The notes under the pieces were generated by a model. It was not told where the DNA came from. It ran no database searches and saw only the letters and a program-made list of their open reading frames with translations. DNA of 64,000 nucleotides from contig JAJEKV010000015.1 in the NCBI GenBank assembly GCA_021234155.1, forward strand, positions 2,268,852 to 2,332,851, written 5' to 3'. Below are positions 32,981 to 44,060 of the stretch, piece after piece; position 1 is the first letter of the stretch; the number at the start of each line of letters is the position of its first letter. Both the position numbers and the translations under genes were made by a program. Source of the DNA: Isoetes taiwanensis (lineage: Eukaryota; Streptophyta; Lycopodiopsida; Isoetales; Isoetaceae).

Positions 32981-35536
32981 TCACCGTCTTCCTGAGGATA
33001 TAGATACAAAGACCTCTCCCCCAATGGGGCAGTCCACTCCCACTTCAACTGTCCATGACCACTTGCAATGGGTTTCCTCTTCACTACGCTCTGCAATTAG
33101 GTGGAAGTTATAAATTCTGCAAGCATTAAGGAAGGCTCCCCAAACTGCGGTGTCGGGAAGCATTGGCATTGCATCAATAAAATCCTTGGCCTCTTGCAAA
33201 TGACCTGCGCGGCCAAGGAGATCAACCATGCATGTATAATGTTCATGTCTTGGTACCATCTCATGATGTTGAGCCATGCAAACAAAATAGCTATATCCTG
33301 CACTAACTTGACCTATGTTGCTACATGACGAGAGAATGGGAAGGAATGCAACCCCATCAGGCTGAATACCATGTTGTTGCATCTGCTCAAAAAGTGCAAG
33401 GACCTCTTTGATATTCCCTTGTTGTGAATATCCTGACATTATTGCAGTCCAAGAAATAAGATCTTTCCCAGGCATTCTACGAAAAGCTTCTCTGCAATTT
33501 TCTATGCTTCCACATTTAGCATACATGTCAACAAGAGTATTCCAAACAGAGCTATCCAACTCCATACCATCATCAACAAGATAGCCATGAAAACACTTAC
33601 CCAACTCTAAAGCTCCTATGGTAGAACAGACACCCAAAATAGTACCATAGGTGATCTTGTTTGGATTCAAACCACAGGTTTGCATGTGAGTGAAAAGAAT
33701 TATGGCTTCTTTTGTTTGCCCATGCTCAACATATCCTGAAATTAAAGCATGACATGAAAATGGATCTTGTGCAGGCATTTTGTCAAATATTTTAATGGCA
33801 TGCTGAATGTCTTCACATTGAATATACATGGCAAGAATGCAGCTCCACAGGGATAAACTTGATTTATCAATGCTGGCATGAATAAATTTCCCCCAGCCTA
33901 CACTTGTGCATGCTCCCAATACAGTGGCATATGTAACTTCATCTGGATTCAGGCCATCCTGTTGCATTTTGCGAAATAAGATGAATACTGCCTTAAGATT
34001 TCCCTGTTCACTATATGCCGAAATCATCGCTGTCCATGAGACCACATTTCTTGCAGGCATTCTATTGAATAACATGCAAGCATTCTCGATACTTCCACAT
34101 CTAGCATACATACCAACAAGGGCGCTGTTTACAAATAAGTTAGGTTCAAACCCATGCATCAAAAGACATACATGGATATGCGTGCCCCGATTTATATCTG
34201 CTTTGCCAGTGTATGCTGACAGAACACTAACATATGTAACTTCATCTGGTCTAATATCATCTGCTTGCATCAATTCAAACAAGTGAAGTGTTTGATACAA
34301 ATCACCATGTTGGACACATCCACAGAGCATTGCATTCCACGAGATTATATCATGCATTGACATTGTATTAAAGACTCTACTTGAATCCTGCATACTATTA
34401 CACCTAAGATACATTGAGATCGCTGCATTTCCAATCGTAATATCAAGCTCTAATCCAGATTTCATAAAATGGGCATATGACAGTTTTGCAATCCATAACG
34501 ATCTAAGCCCACCACATGCATTCAACAAGTTAACATATGTGACCCTGTTTGGCTTCATCCCATGCAGCTTCATGCCAATGAAACAATTAAAAGCTTTGCT
34601 GCCATCCAAAAGTTTGGCATATCCTGTCATCAACACATTGCATGAAATAATTTCTGGAGCATTCACTCTAAAGAAGACCTGGCAGGCATCTTCCATGTTT
34701 CCATGACTGCTATACATGCCAATTAAGGCATGTGCAATGGATATATATGATTGTGTATGACGTTTCAGCAGTTCAATATGAATTTTCTTGCCCCATTGTG
34801 CAAATCTTACATTAGAACATACACCCAAAATGGTAATATATGTGACATTATTTGGCTCCACGCCTTGTTGCTGAATGTGGATGAAAAGATCAAGGGCCTC
34901 ATAAAAATCTCCTTGTTCAGAATATCCTGAGATCATAGTAGTCCAGGCAACAACATTTCTTGCATATTGTTCAAATACTAGACGAGCCTGGTAAACATTT
35001 CCACATTTGATGTACATCCGAATAAGGGCACTGGCCAGGAAGACACCAGATTGCAGGCCAGATATCATGAACTGGGCATGAATAATCTTGCCATAGCTTT
35101 CTAGTTCTGAACTAGCACATCCACACAAAACACTAGTATAGGTGAACTTATCTGGCAGAACTCCCTCTTGCTGCATTTCAAAAAACAATTTGACAGCAAC
35201 ATAGCCATTCTTGTTTCGAATCTGTGCTACAAGGATCGTGGTCCATGTAACTACATCCCTGTCATGCATTTGATCAAATACCTGATATGCGTCTATCAAT
35301 CTCTGGCAGTTAGCATACATATTAATAAGCGAATTTGCCAAGAAAATATTTAAGCTGAATTGGTTCCTGAGAATACCGGCATGGACTAGAGCACCTTTAC
35401 CCCCAGATTTTGACTTGGTGCAAGCTTGCAAAATAAAGGCAGCCTGACTGGAGTCTTTAGACGGACCTTGTATATCAAGCAACTTCAAAACGTTAAGCTG
35501 AAAATGGAGATTTGGCCAGCTTTGCATATTGAACAA
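32981..35536 (-). CDS. PLS-class pentatricopeptide repeat protein, 851 aa
   Basis: One uninterrupted frame from ATG 35536 to TGA 32981. It starts MFNMQSWPNLHF and has about 20 PPR motifs in P-L-S order, for example DVVTWTTILVAQ, NVVAWTTMISGYSEQGD, DIISWNAMLCGCVQHGD and DLISWTAIMSGYSQQGN. It reaches the usual HYTCMVDLLGRAGHLQEA and WGAFLNACR entry to the E domain. The E/E+ and DYW domains are then absent, replaced after about residue 810 by an unrelated tail. Such proteins bind organellar RNA; E/DYW parts are needed for C-to-U editing, so this one could bind but would need a partner to edit. The localisation signal is not obvious. The tail swap suggests a rearranged 3' end. Confidence 0.9.
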   Translation of the reverse strand: MFNMQSWPNLHFQLNVLKLLDIQGPSKDSSQAAFILQACTKSKSGGKGALVHAGILRNQFSLNIFLANSLINMYANCQRLIDAYQVFDQMHDRDVVTWTTILVAQIRNKNGYVAVKLFFEMQQEGVLPDKFTYTSVLCGCASSELESYGKIIHAQFMISGLQSGVFLASALIRMYIKCGNVYQARLVFEQYARNVVAWTTMISGYSEQGDFYEALDLFIHIQQQGVEPNNVTYITILGVCSNVRFAQWGKKIHIELLKRHTQSYISIAHALIGMYSSHGNMEDACQVFFRVNAPEIISCNVLMTGYAKLLDGSKAFNCFIGMKLHGMKPNRVTYVNLLNACGGLRSLWIAKLSYAHFMKSGLELDITIGNAAISMYLRCNSMQDSSRVFNTMSMHDIISWNAMLCGCVQHGDLYQTLHLFELMQADDIRPDEVTYVSVLSAYTGKADINRGTHIHVCLLMHGFEPNLFVNSALVGMYARCGSIENACMLFNRMPARNVVSWTAMISAYSEQGNLKAVFILFRKMQQDGLNPDEVTYATVLGACTSVGWGKFIHASIDKSSLSLWSCILAMYIQCEDIQHAIKIFDKMPAQDPFSCHALISGYVEHGQTKEAIILFTHMQTCGLNPNKITYGTILGVCSTIGALELGKCFHGYLVDDGMELDSSVWNTLVDMYAKCGSIENCREAFRRMPGKDLISWTAIMSGYSQQGNIKEVLALFEQMQQHGIQPDGVAFLPILSSCSNIGQVSAGYSYFVCMAQHHEMVPRHEHYTCMVDLLGRAGHLQEAKDFIDAMPMLPDTAVWGAFLNACRIYNFHLIAERSEEETHCKWSWTVEVGVDCPIGGEVFVSISSGRR

Positions 35537-35790
35537 TGATAGAGTGACTGTAATAAGAAACCTGTATATGTTAAGGGTTTAACTGTACTATAACTCTGCA
35601 GAAAAATGTGGATCGGCCAGAACGAAAGAAAAGGAAGCATTCATGCCACTGCCATAGGCCCGAACAATCCCTACCGTCAGCACATCCCAGGCGAATCGTT
35701 GCCGTCTAACTGTCACTGGGCGTCACAAAAACCCTAAAAAAGCCCAACTGATCGCATCCGCTTACATAGAATATTCCTCAAAGCGTACAG
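35537..35790 (-). promoter_or_regulatory. 5' flank of the PPR gene, duplicated elsewhere in the window
   Basis: This flank recurs inverted at 29782-30040 and, in part, directly at 29655-29755. It likely includes the promoter and leader, but no specific element was identified. Confidence 0.5.
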
Positions 35791-36283
35791 AAAAGCTAAA
35801 GAAATTAAAATAGCATCTTAAACTGTTGGTTTGTTTGAAAATGTACATTCATTTCAAAGACGACTGAACTATTAACAGCTCCTAGTCTTCTAAGACCATT
35901 CGTCTATTAACAGCTTCCAGTTTAGCACATAAGTGAACATTACCTGATTGTTGCACGTTCCTTTTTTAAACTATAATAATGTTGCAGATGAGGATTCGAT
36001 TGCAGTATCATCTTAGTTATCTTCAGAGCATATAAATGCATAGCTTTAATATATATGCAATTCACATTCAGCTCAAATTATCCAGTGTGCGACAAATAGA
36101 AGAGAGTTTTATTTCCTAATAGAAGAGAGTTTTATTTCCTACAACTTCTATATCCATTTGGACTTGTGAGAAAACTAATTGCATAGAGGTTTGATTTGCT
36201 GCATTCATCAGAATTATAGCCTCTTCTATCTTTCAAATAGCCCTTAAGATAAAAATCTTCCATTTCACTCAGCTCTTTCTGCT
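35791..36283. other. No recognised feature
   Basis: AT-rich. A short direct repeat AGAAGAGAGTTTTATTTCCTA occurs twice near 36099 and 36120. Confidence 0.5.
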
Positions 36284-36513
36284 TCAGTGAGTGCTAGATT
36301 TTAAAGCTTCAAGCACATTTTTCAAACCATAAGAATAAAAAGCACGATGCTCTTGGCACTGATCTAAAAGTCCAAGAACCCATTTGGCTTGAGGGGAAGA
36401 ATGGTCTCCAGAATTCCCTGACAATTTGGATGCTTGACTTCCAGCAAAGATCACTGATGATTTATAACCATCATTTTGCCAAGAAGAAAGGTGCTGGCGC
36501 TTTTCAAGCACAT
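36284..36513 (-). CDS. Small two-exon gene of unknown function, exon 2
   Basis: Follows CCTGGCAG| and reads VLEKRQHLSSWQNDGYKSS, then AKWVLGLLDQCQEHRAFYSY and GLKNVLEALKSSTH before TAG. It joins exon 1 (36836-36896) across a 322-bp intron with matching phase, G plus AT making Asp. The whole protein would be 96 aa with helical, charged C-terminal half. Family not recognised. Confidence 0.55.
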
Positions 36514-36835
36514 CTGCCAGGGAGGGTAAAAGTATAACCAACTAGTAAATAATCCATACACCCTGTATGTTCGAGATACTCTATTAGTTTCTGACAATAG
36601 CTATCGCTAAGCCATTAAGAAAGCATGCTCGGTTGCAATTTAAGATTTCTACTATTGATCCAAGCATGTGAAGAAAAGAATAAAAGGATATCAGAAATGG
36701 TAAAGAAGACAAGACTAAAGAGAAAACGCAGTACATTGTAAACAACATAAAACAGAGAAAACAACTCAAATTTAGCTGGCTCGACATACATGCATTCAAA
36801 TGGATCCGAAACAAAACCAACAAATGGATACTTAC

Positions 36836-36896
36836 CTCCAACATTAGCCAAACCGCAAAAGATTAGGAGCGCCATCTCTCTTTTGCTGGACGACAT
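36836..36896 (-). CDS. Small two-exon gene of unknown function, exon 1
   Basis: ATG at 36896-36894, reading MSSSKREMALLIFCGLANVG to a GAG|GTAAGT donor (61 nt, phase 1). The hydrophobic ALLIFCGLANV could be a short signal or membrane segment. Confidence 0.55.
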
Positions 36897-37323
36897 GACC
36901 GTATGTGATATCATACTGTCCGTATATGTATGTAGGCAGGCACTTTTATACCCCAGAGCCGAGAGCTTTGAGCTTGTTGGAGGAAATGTGTAAGAAATTT
37001 AAATGGACATCCCTAGTCGAGAAATCAATATCAATATTGTTAATAATTTGAGATTTTTTTGTCCTACTTTCCCCAAAATTTCAGTTTCCTATGATTATTG
37101 TCAAGGTTGGCCGAAAAAAGGGGGGCAGAAATTTTTTGTGCGCCCTATGGTCTGAGGGAAAACTCTTTTTGTCTATGGTGTCGGAAATAGCAAGGGATAA
37201 ATTTGCACCTGGGCACGCTAAGAAAACGGGATGGATCCCGGCCGGACACCTGGAGCGTGTACAAATGTAAGATCTGCGAAGATGGGCCTGTTGTGGTGTG
37301 TGTTTCCCTGCTTGGCGATGGCT

Positions 37324-39233
37324 TCTCCGGCATCTGTTGGTAGCGCAGGTAAGATCTGAGTTTGTTTTGTAGAACGCTAGAGGATGTTGTTCCGCAAGCT
37401 TGCAAGAGCAGCCGGGAAGGGGTCCTTGGATGCAGAAGGGAGACCGAGGAGAGCGATCTTTGTTCTTTCAGTAGGAATCTATGGAAGGGTTTCAAGCCTT
37501 GCAGATGATTCCATTTCCACAACAACCCCACATGGAAGTGGAGCAACTGTTGCCTTAGATGCTCGGGGTTCTGTTGCATGAGGCCGTGAGGCCTCATGGT
37601 CCCGGGCCAGGCAAACGCCCCGGGCAGCAATTCCTTGTGTGAGAGGTGTGAGTTTGGCCACAACAGGCTCCCACAACAGGCGCATAGAAGCCCCTCGCGT
37701 TCTACGCACCGGCCTGTGCCTTCGGCAAGGTCATCAACTCGCCAGAGTAGCTGGTGTTTTTGTAGATAGAGGTCCAGGGAAACAAGTTTTCCCTGGAGGC
37801 AAGAAGCTTGCAGTCACAAAGAAAGTGATCAGCAAGCCCCCAAGGCATGGTGCTGCTAGTAGAGACGAACCTTCTTCCTTGGACCTCAGTGTCACTGTGA
37901 GCGTCGGTGGTGTAGATGTTTGGGAATCAATATACACTGCTGTTTGTGGCTTTCTAGAGTCTGAGTGTCTGGGGGGTGTTGTCAGCTTGGAGAGGGGCTC
38001 CAACCTGGACCATCTTCATGTTCGAGGCGGTGTTTAGAATGGCTCTCACCACCCCTATTCTTTGAATTTGAGGTGAAGAAGACCAGGATGGGACACGATA
38101 AACCCATTTGGAGGTGTTATCGCGGCAAGGCCCTCAAAGACACCGTAAGATGCATTGTTATTTAGGGCATGATAGGCTCTTGCCGAAAGATTTTGGTAAG
38201 TCGCGCATCATAAACATCACATGAAGAAGAATGTGACAAACAGATCGGATCGAAAAGAGGCAAGAATCTCTATGCTCAGTATGGGGTGGAGACATTAAGA
38301 ACTGTGTCACTCTTGATAACCGTAATTTGTTTGCTAAGGCCAAACATTTCCATATGTACCATGGCGTGAGACATGTGTTAGTCGTCTCTTATTGAAACTA
38401 TCTCCGAATGCTTCGGGCCAGAAGTTTGTCTTCAGTGGAGCATGGGTGTTGCCAACAAACACGGCCTTTATTTCCCAGCAGCGTGTTGAAGCTGCTTGGA
38501 GAATAACTTTGGATCCTGCCCATGCGTCCCGCAGTGACGTGAGGAATGTGCTATTTGGTGTGCCTCCTGGAGTCGTGCCTCTGGAGCGCATTGGCAAAGG
38601 CAGAAGACGATATTGGGATGCTCATGCAGATGTCAATCTTGGTGAAATGAGTGGTTGTCAGATGGAGAGTGATGAAGACTTGGATGATGGGAAGGAGTGC
38701 CCACAACCTGTACATGTGCAAAATCGCAGCCCTTGGGATGATTTCATACCTGTGACTGTGGAGGATTGCACTTTTGCTGCTATGTAACTTGTTTTCTAAA
38801 TCAGTGCTCATGTATATATTTGGTGTTTCTTGTAGGAGGTCATAAAGAATTAGAGAAGCCTGAAGGAGTAGCAAATGAAGATGGAATTTTCAGCCCGGTG
38901 ATCAATCTTGACACTGATTCTGATGAAGAGCGCATTGCAGATGCGCATGCTCATGCTGATGGCAGGTCAGAGTGCTTGCATTTGCACGTGGATGTAGACT
39001 TGCTAGCTAAAGAGATAATGATGTCCATTCGTGAATCGAAGGCAGCTCTTGGCAACACCTTACAGCGCTTACATGAAGCTTTGCATTGCTTAGATTTGGA
39101 TGACCTCAAGGTATCGCTGAAGCAGCGCAGGGTGTTTCGAGGCTACGTGAATCTCATGAGGGCCACTCTTATAAGGCACTTGAATGGATTGGAGTGCCTT
39201 GCACGGCAGTCTTTTCGAACTATGCAAGCTTAG
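37324..39233 (+). pseudogene. Replitron-like HUH endonuclease element (decayed)
   Basis: A GC-richer block in which three frames carry pieces of one protein. VVSLERGSNLDHLHVRG (37975-38025) contains HLH, the HUH motif of rolling-circle nucleases. About 140 nt later comes GMIGSC with KDFGKSR (38166-38205), where families of this type have a GMIGYCxKD catalytic-Tyr motif. Then FAKAKHFHMYHGVRHV, and SQQRVEAAWRITLDPAHASR with DVRNVLFG (38480-38560). A separate helical C-terminal frame (VDVDLLAKEIMMSIRESKA) ends at 39233. Several frameshifts and a Tyr-to-Ser change indicate it is dead. I assign it to replitrons from the motif set; assignment without a search is moderate. Confidence 0.6.
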
Positions 39234-40056
39234 TGTCCACTTTGCTTTGTACAGCTGGTTTTCCCATGCATTGCTCTTGTAACTGAGGCTCCGAGGTGAT
39301 GGTGGATCCTCTTTTGGATCTCTGTTTCAGTGGTATAGCATGCCCTGTGGTGGTAGTTCTTCACCACTCCATATGCGTGTAGCTGTCCACTTTTGTTGTG
39401 CACGTGTTCTGAACATTGTAATATACAAGCCATGTCTTATTTGCATGTATAAGTTGGTGTCCGTTTGCTTCATAGCTGCTGTATTTTCATGTACGTTGAG
39501 CATAAGCCATGTGTCCTTCTGTTGGTTTTTAGTTGTACTGTATTTGAAACATGGCATTAGCATGTGTAATGAGGGAGAGCTTTTATGTTTTATGCTGCTT
39601 TCACTTTGCTCACGAAAACTTCTATGTTATCTGCTGCATGAAATGTCGTGTATTTTGGATATGTGGAACATGACGTGACCTTGCTTCTTACTTTTAATGT
39701 ATTCATTTGTAATCTACGTATGTTAAACGTATGGGGAGCATAGTTGTATACATGGGTGTGACGTGGAAATTGGACGACCGTGGATCTAGCACATTCTACA
39801 GATTATACCTTCATCTAATGGACCGAAAAAAAAATTAACACATAGAGGCATAACACATAGAGGCACATAGATGCTACTTTGATGCTATTATGGAAGACTA
39901 CATGTTAGACCAACCAAAACAATAACAATGTTACACAAAAGAACAACTCATATACTAATTTAAGCTTTATACAACATTATCCTTACCTCATTTTCCCAAA
40001 CATTGAGTTCCATCCGCATTTTACCTTAAGAAAACCAAGTGCTGTGAGATATCGCC
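39234..40056. other. No recognised gene
   Basis: AT-rich stretch between the HUH element and the Harbinger remnant, probably 3' non-coding parts of either. Confidence 0.4.
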
Positions 40057-40337
40057 TCAAATGCTCTCACCCACATCTGTAACTATATTTTCATGTTCCT
40101 TATTGTCTTCCTCCTCCTCTTGCTCCTGTTCCTTTTCAAGTTCTCGAAGGTTTGCCTCCACATCTATATCCCTTGACTCCAACAATAAGTTATGCAACAA
40201 ACAATATGACTATATCAAGTCCTGTACGAAATCAGTATCCACTGCAATCGTTGTCCTCAAAGTCTTAAATACCCTTTTAAGGATTCCAAACGTCTGCTCA
40301 ATAACTAACCTTGCTCTCACATGACGATTACACTAAG
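40057..40337 (-). pseudogene. PIF/Harbinger transposase C-terminal remnant
   Basis: Minus strand: NRHVRARLVIEQTFGILKR, VFKTLRTTIAVDTDFVQDLI, stop, SYCLLHNLLLESRD, then a Glu-rich tail ending TGA at 40059-40057. The R-x-R-x-VIEQTFGILK block, with CxLHN downstream, is the C-terminal DDE region of PIF/Harbinger transposases, and the Glu of IEQ is the third catalytic acid. A TAG interrupts it before SYC. The N-terminal catalytic parts were not found. Confidence 0.8.
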
Positions 40338-42380
40338 TTTGGATGCATCTCCAATATACGGTGACATTATCCATGGAGAAGGCATATAACTATGCTTTGA
40401 GGTGAAGGGATAAATCTTAATGCTAATTTAGCGTGTTGTTAAAACATTCATTTAATTTTTAACATAAATGAAATATATCTAAACGATGGTTAAATTAATT
40501 TTTAAGGTAACTGATACAATTAAAATTTAATCCCTTAATTTTAACTACAACCCTAACACATTTAGGTGTGAACATACGTTAAATTAAAATTTTTAACTTA
40601 ATTTAATTTAACCGTATGATCTGAACCAGTCCTAATTGATGTAATCTTGGTAGAATGGGAGACCTTTGAAGAGCCCTGGGAGCAACCTATCTTAGAACAC
40701 CATCCATCACTTTTAGACACGACTGCAAAAAGTGCGTTACTTCTCAGGTTCTAAGTATTGTTTCGTTTTGATGGGGGTTTTGATTTGGTGTTGATATCTC
40801 AGGGCAAAAATGCAAAGTTGTGACGAAAAACAAGATGCTTAGCTTTAATTCACCTTGAATCTTTATTTGAGAGCTTAGGCAGATTGTGTTTCTTGCGACT
40901 TTGACATCAAGCATCTTAGACTACGTATATTTTACTTTTGTCACTCCCTCATTTACAACTTTTCTCATGAGTGTGTTGGCTTTCAAGCATGTTCTTCTAT
41001 ACTCATCTAATTTGGACCTTTGGTCCAAAGAATCTACCATAGAATATTCCATATCTTGTAAGCATAGCCGTCTACCCAGAAATAAGAATGAGGTCAAACA
41101 GGCACTTCCACGTTACTCTATAATTGGGTGACCATGGTACGCGAGTCAATGATGTAGTCAAACAAATAAGATAAGATCCAAATAGAAATCAACAAACTTC
41201 TGCTACAGCAGACAGGAAACATATCAGGTTTCCATTCACAAACCTATTTCATTTTAACAAAAAGTAACGGAACAAGATTCTGAAGCCCACATGAACAACA
41301 GCCATGTGACAACTTACAAAGTTTCACTTAGTGTCCCCGCATAGAGTAAGGAACTTTGCGGCCGTTAGTTTCTTCATATAATTACCTTCAAGGATAGCAA
41401 ATACTGATGCAGATAAAACAAACAACTACATATAAACATAAATTTACTTAAAAAGGCTATTTATGCGAATATTGTTGGTGAAGCCTGGCTATGTGTCTCA
41501 ATAAATGTTCAGATACTTCTTTGACACCAAAAGCACGTTTATGACTTGTTTCCTATTTTGTGGAGAATAAAAACATGAAAGACCTTACATCAGTATGCTA
41601 TGTGAAGAACCTAATCTGAAAGATTTGTTGCAGATAAATGGAATAATGCAGGTCAATACAAAGCATGAGGATATGCAAATAACAGATATGATGGAGAACC
41701 ATTACAGATTTATTATATGAAATTGCTATATAATATGTGCTTGTATAGTTCTAGAAACTGGTTTTCTTGCCGCAAGCTTGAAAAATATTACGGCCAATTT
41801 TCCATGGAAAAGAAAATAAGATAAAAGTACATCCAGGGTAATGAGCTTACAGAAACAGCCTTGGATCAATGGATTTTGGCTTGAATTGAATACATAAATT
41901 GCAAGATCTGGATTAAAGCGCAATAAAAGAAAACTTTCTACAAACATAAGAAGTTTACCTGCAAGGTTCTTTCTTTCTACAAACATAAGAAGTTCCATGG
42001 TACGTTCCTGGTACATCAGAGAAATAATCTGTAAACAAAGTAAAACAAAATGAGGCAGATTAAGCAAAGATAACAAAAGAGAAATAATTAACAAATCCTG
42101 AAATCTTAACACAAATGATTGCAAGCACTTTGAGAGACAATAGCTTCCACTAGCTTTATTAGGTGACATAAAAATGAAAATGCTAAGCTATTCATTTCTA
42201 GCTTTTTAAAATATCATTTTTGAAACAATCCATACATCAAAATTTATAACTTACTTGGCATGCACAATACCAGTAGAAATTCGAGCACAGATGTATGACA
42301 AAACTGCTTTGGCAAAGCGATACAAGTGCCTGTTAAATACCATTTAGGCTCACAAATTTCTGATTGGCTTTGAGCTGGTA
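40338..42380. other. No firm gene; TTAA-rich tract and exon-like fragments
   Basis: 40430-40640 is rich in TTAA/TTAAC words similar in style to the MITE at 60.9 kb and may be Harbinger end DNA. Around 41950-42030 (minus) a 75-nt exon-like piece (IISLMYQERTMELLMFVERK) has good splice signals, but its family is unknown. Confidence 0.35.
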
Positions 42381-42469
42381 AATTAAGGGACAAACTGCTC
42401 AGCAGGTGGCAGCATTTGAGGGAAGAAGGGGGCATGCAACCAACCCACTGTAAGGTTTAGAGCATCAAC

Positions 42470-42586
42470 CATGCCCTTGTAGATTGGCCTTATACTCTTA
42501 TCACAAACAAAATTGAAGAAAAAGAAGCCGAAGTAGTACTTGAAGCTTGAAGCCCTGGCATGTAAAGATGTAACTTGCAACAACAA
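42470..42586 (-). other. Exon-like frame with aromatic/hydrophobic segment, unknown
   Basis: Encodes KYYFGFFFFNFVCDKSIRP, IYKGMVDALNLTVGWLHAPF. It could be a membrane segment of a host protein or chance; not recognised. The frame continues to a stop near 42383. Confidence 0.25.
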
Positions 42587-42693
42587 AGGTGCAAATATGA
42601 AGAATGCAGATCTTTAAAATGGTGGAGTACATACGTGCGAAACCAAGCTTATCGCAAAAGTTGAACCGCTTATTTAATCTAATGCTATTGCTA

Positions 42694-42721
42694 TTTTTTT
42701 TTTTTTTTTTTTTTTTTTTTT
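42694..42721 (+). repeat. 28-bp T tract
   Basis: Uninterrupted T run, possibly the poly(A) of a minus-strand retroposed sequence, none of which is recognisable. Confidence 0.9.
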
Positions 42722-42882
42722 GGTTGTATGCTCCAATTTCAAACTACCCTAAAATTCTTCTGTTTTATGTTTTTCTTCGGGCCACCGTTGCCAACAACGC
42801 TGCTTCATTCTTTATCGATGTAAAGATTGGTGTGTGCTCACATGTCCAGTTGGATGCTGCCTAGTGGCGTGACGTTAAAATA

Positions 42883-42883
<1 letters not shown>

Positions 42884-42960
<77 letters not shown>
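42884..42960. repeat. (ATCT)n microsatellite
   Basis: About 19 copies of a tetranucleotide. Confidence 0.95.
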
Positions 42961-42961
<1 letters not shown>

Positions 42962-43799
42962 GTGCATTGTCCAGTTTGATTTGCAATCCTCCATCATTTT
43001 CCTTCGTCTTTTTTAATCCCTAATACTATTTTCTATGGAGGGGACAGGAAGCAGATGTTTACATGGCTTACATAAAATGGAAGCCATTAGGATGATGAAG
43101 AACCTCAAACTTCGAGATCGTTGACGACTTGGGTAGCTCTACCCTGAACCCCAAGGTTTTTCTTATTCCAAAGAAGCAGGCAACACACCCTGCTCCCACG
43201 CCTGCGGCAGATCCATCCCCTTGCCCTTCTCCCACCTGCAGACAGATTCACAAAACGAAACACTATGGACTAGAAAGATCGTGGCTATCTTTTCAGTTAA
43301 AGATGTAAAATAAAATGGTAGAAAACAATTATACAGAATAGATGCCATTTTTCATTTCAAGATTTTCACTAGATACAAAATTTTTCCTTTTAAACTTACC
43401 GGATGCTGTCTATCTGTGCAGAGTATCTAATTTCCAAAGGATCATACATTGAGCAGAGCAAATAATCGTGTTGGATAATATTGCATAACTGACCATCTCC
43501 ATGATGCATATCATAAATTTTCTTACCGTATGGAAAGCTATTGGGTTAATGGGTCATGTTTTATTCTATTCAAACCTATTGAATAACCTATTGACCTATT
43601 GGTCTCCGTGGACGTTAAAAACTATTCTATTCTATTCTATTCATACGCATTTTGAATAACCATTTTGCATAGATATATTGGCAATTACGGAGGTTAGAAT
43701 TCTCCATGCTCAAACACAGTTAAAGTTTTGTATATTTGGAACATAGATTCTTTTATTTGAATACAAAACATCTTTCGTAACGAGTCGTTATGGTCAATA
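42961..43799. other. No recognised gene
   Basis: Contains a short (TATTC)n run near 43620-43645. No conserved frames. Confidence 0.5.
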
Positions 43800-43945
43800 T
43801 TCTTCTATCGTGCAGGCACCGAACACAAGGCAAAAAAATGCAGGTTCAAATTCTGCATGTTCTAAAATGTATAGACGAGTTGAGGAAGAGAAATGTTCGC
43901 GGCGGCCTTGGCTGCCGCGATAAGTTTCTTGTATATATAATAGCT
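43800..43945 (+). repeat. SINE-like repeat with T-arm head and palindromic core
   Basis: GAACACAAGGCAA, then a T-arm-like GCAGGTTCAAATTCTGC (B box), then GAAGAGAAATGTTCGCGG, the CGGCCTTGGCTGCCG core and GATAAGTTTCTTGTATAT. The order equals the copies at 3.5-3.8 kb, which confirms the head and core belong together. Confidence 0.7.
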
Positions 43946-44060
43946 AAAGGTCTTACTATATATAATAGCTGGAGGTTTTATTTTACATATTATCTTGCAA
44001 AGTGGAAGTCAAGGCTAATTCTTGCAATGGTTGAGGGCGTATAGTTGATTAGGGTTGCCA

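Noticed and set aside
37145-37663. 172-codon minus-strand frame in the replitron-like region
   Set aside because: No conserved motifs; the plus strand carries HUH-element motifs, and the high GC content lengthens antisense frames.
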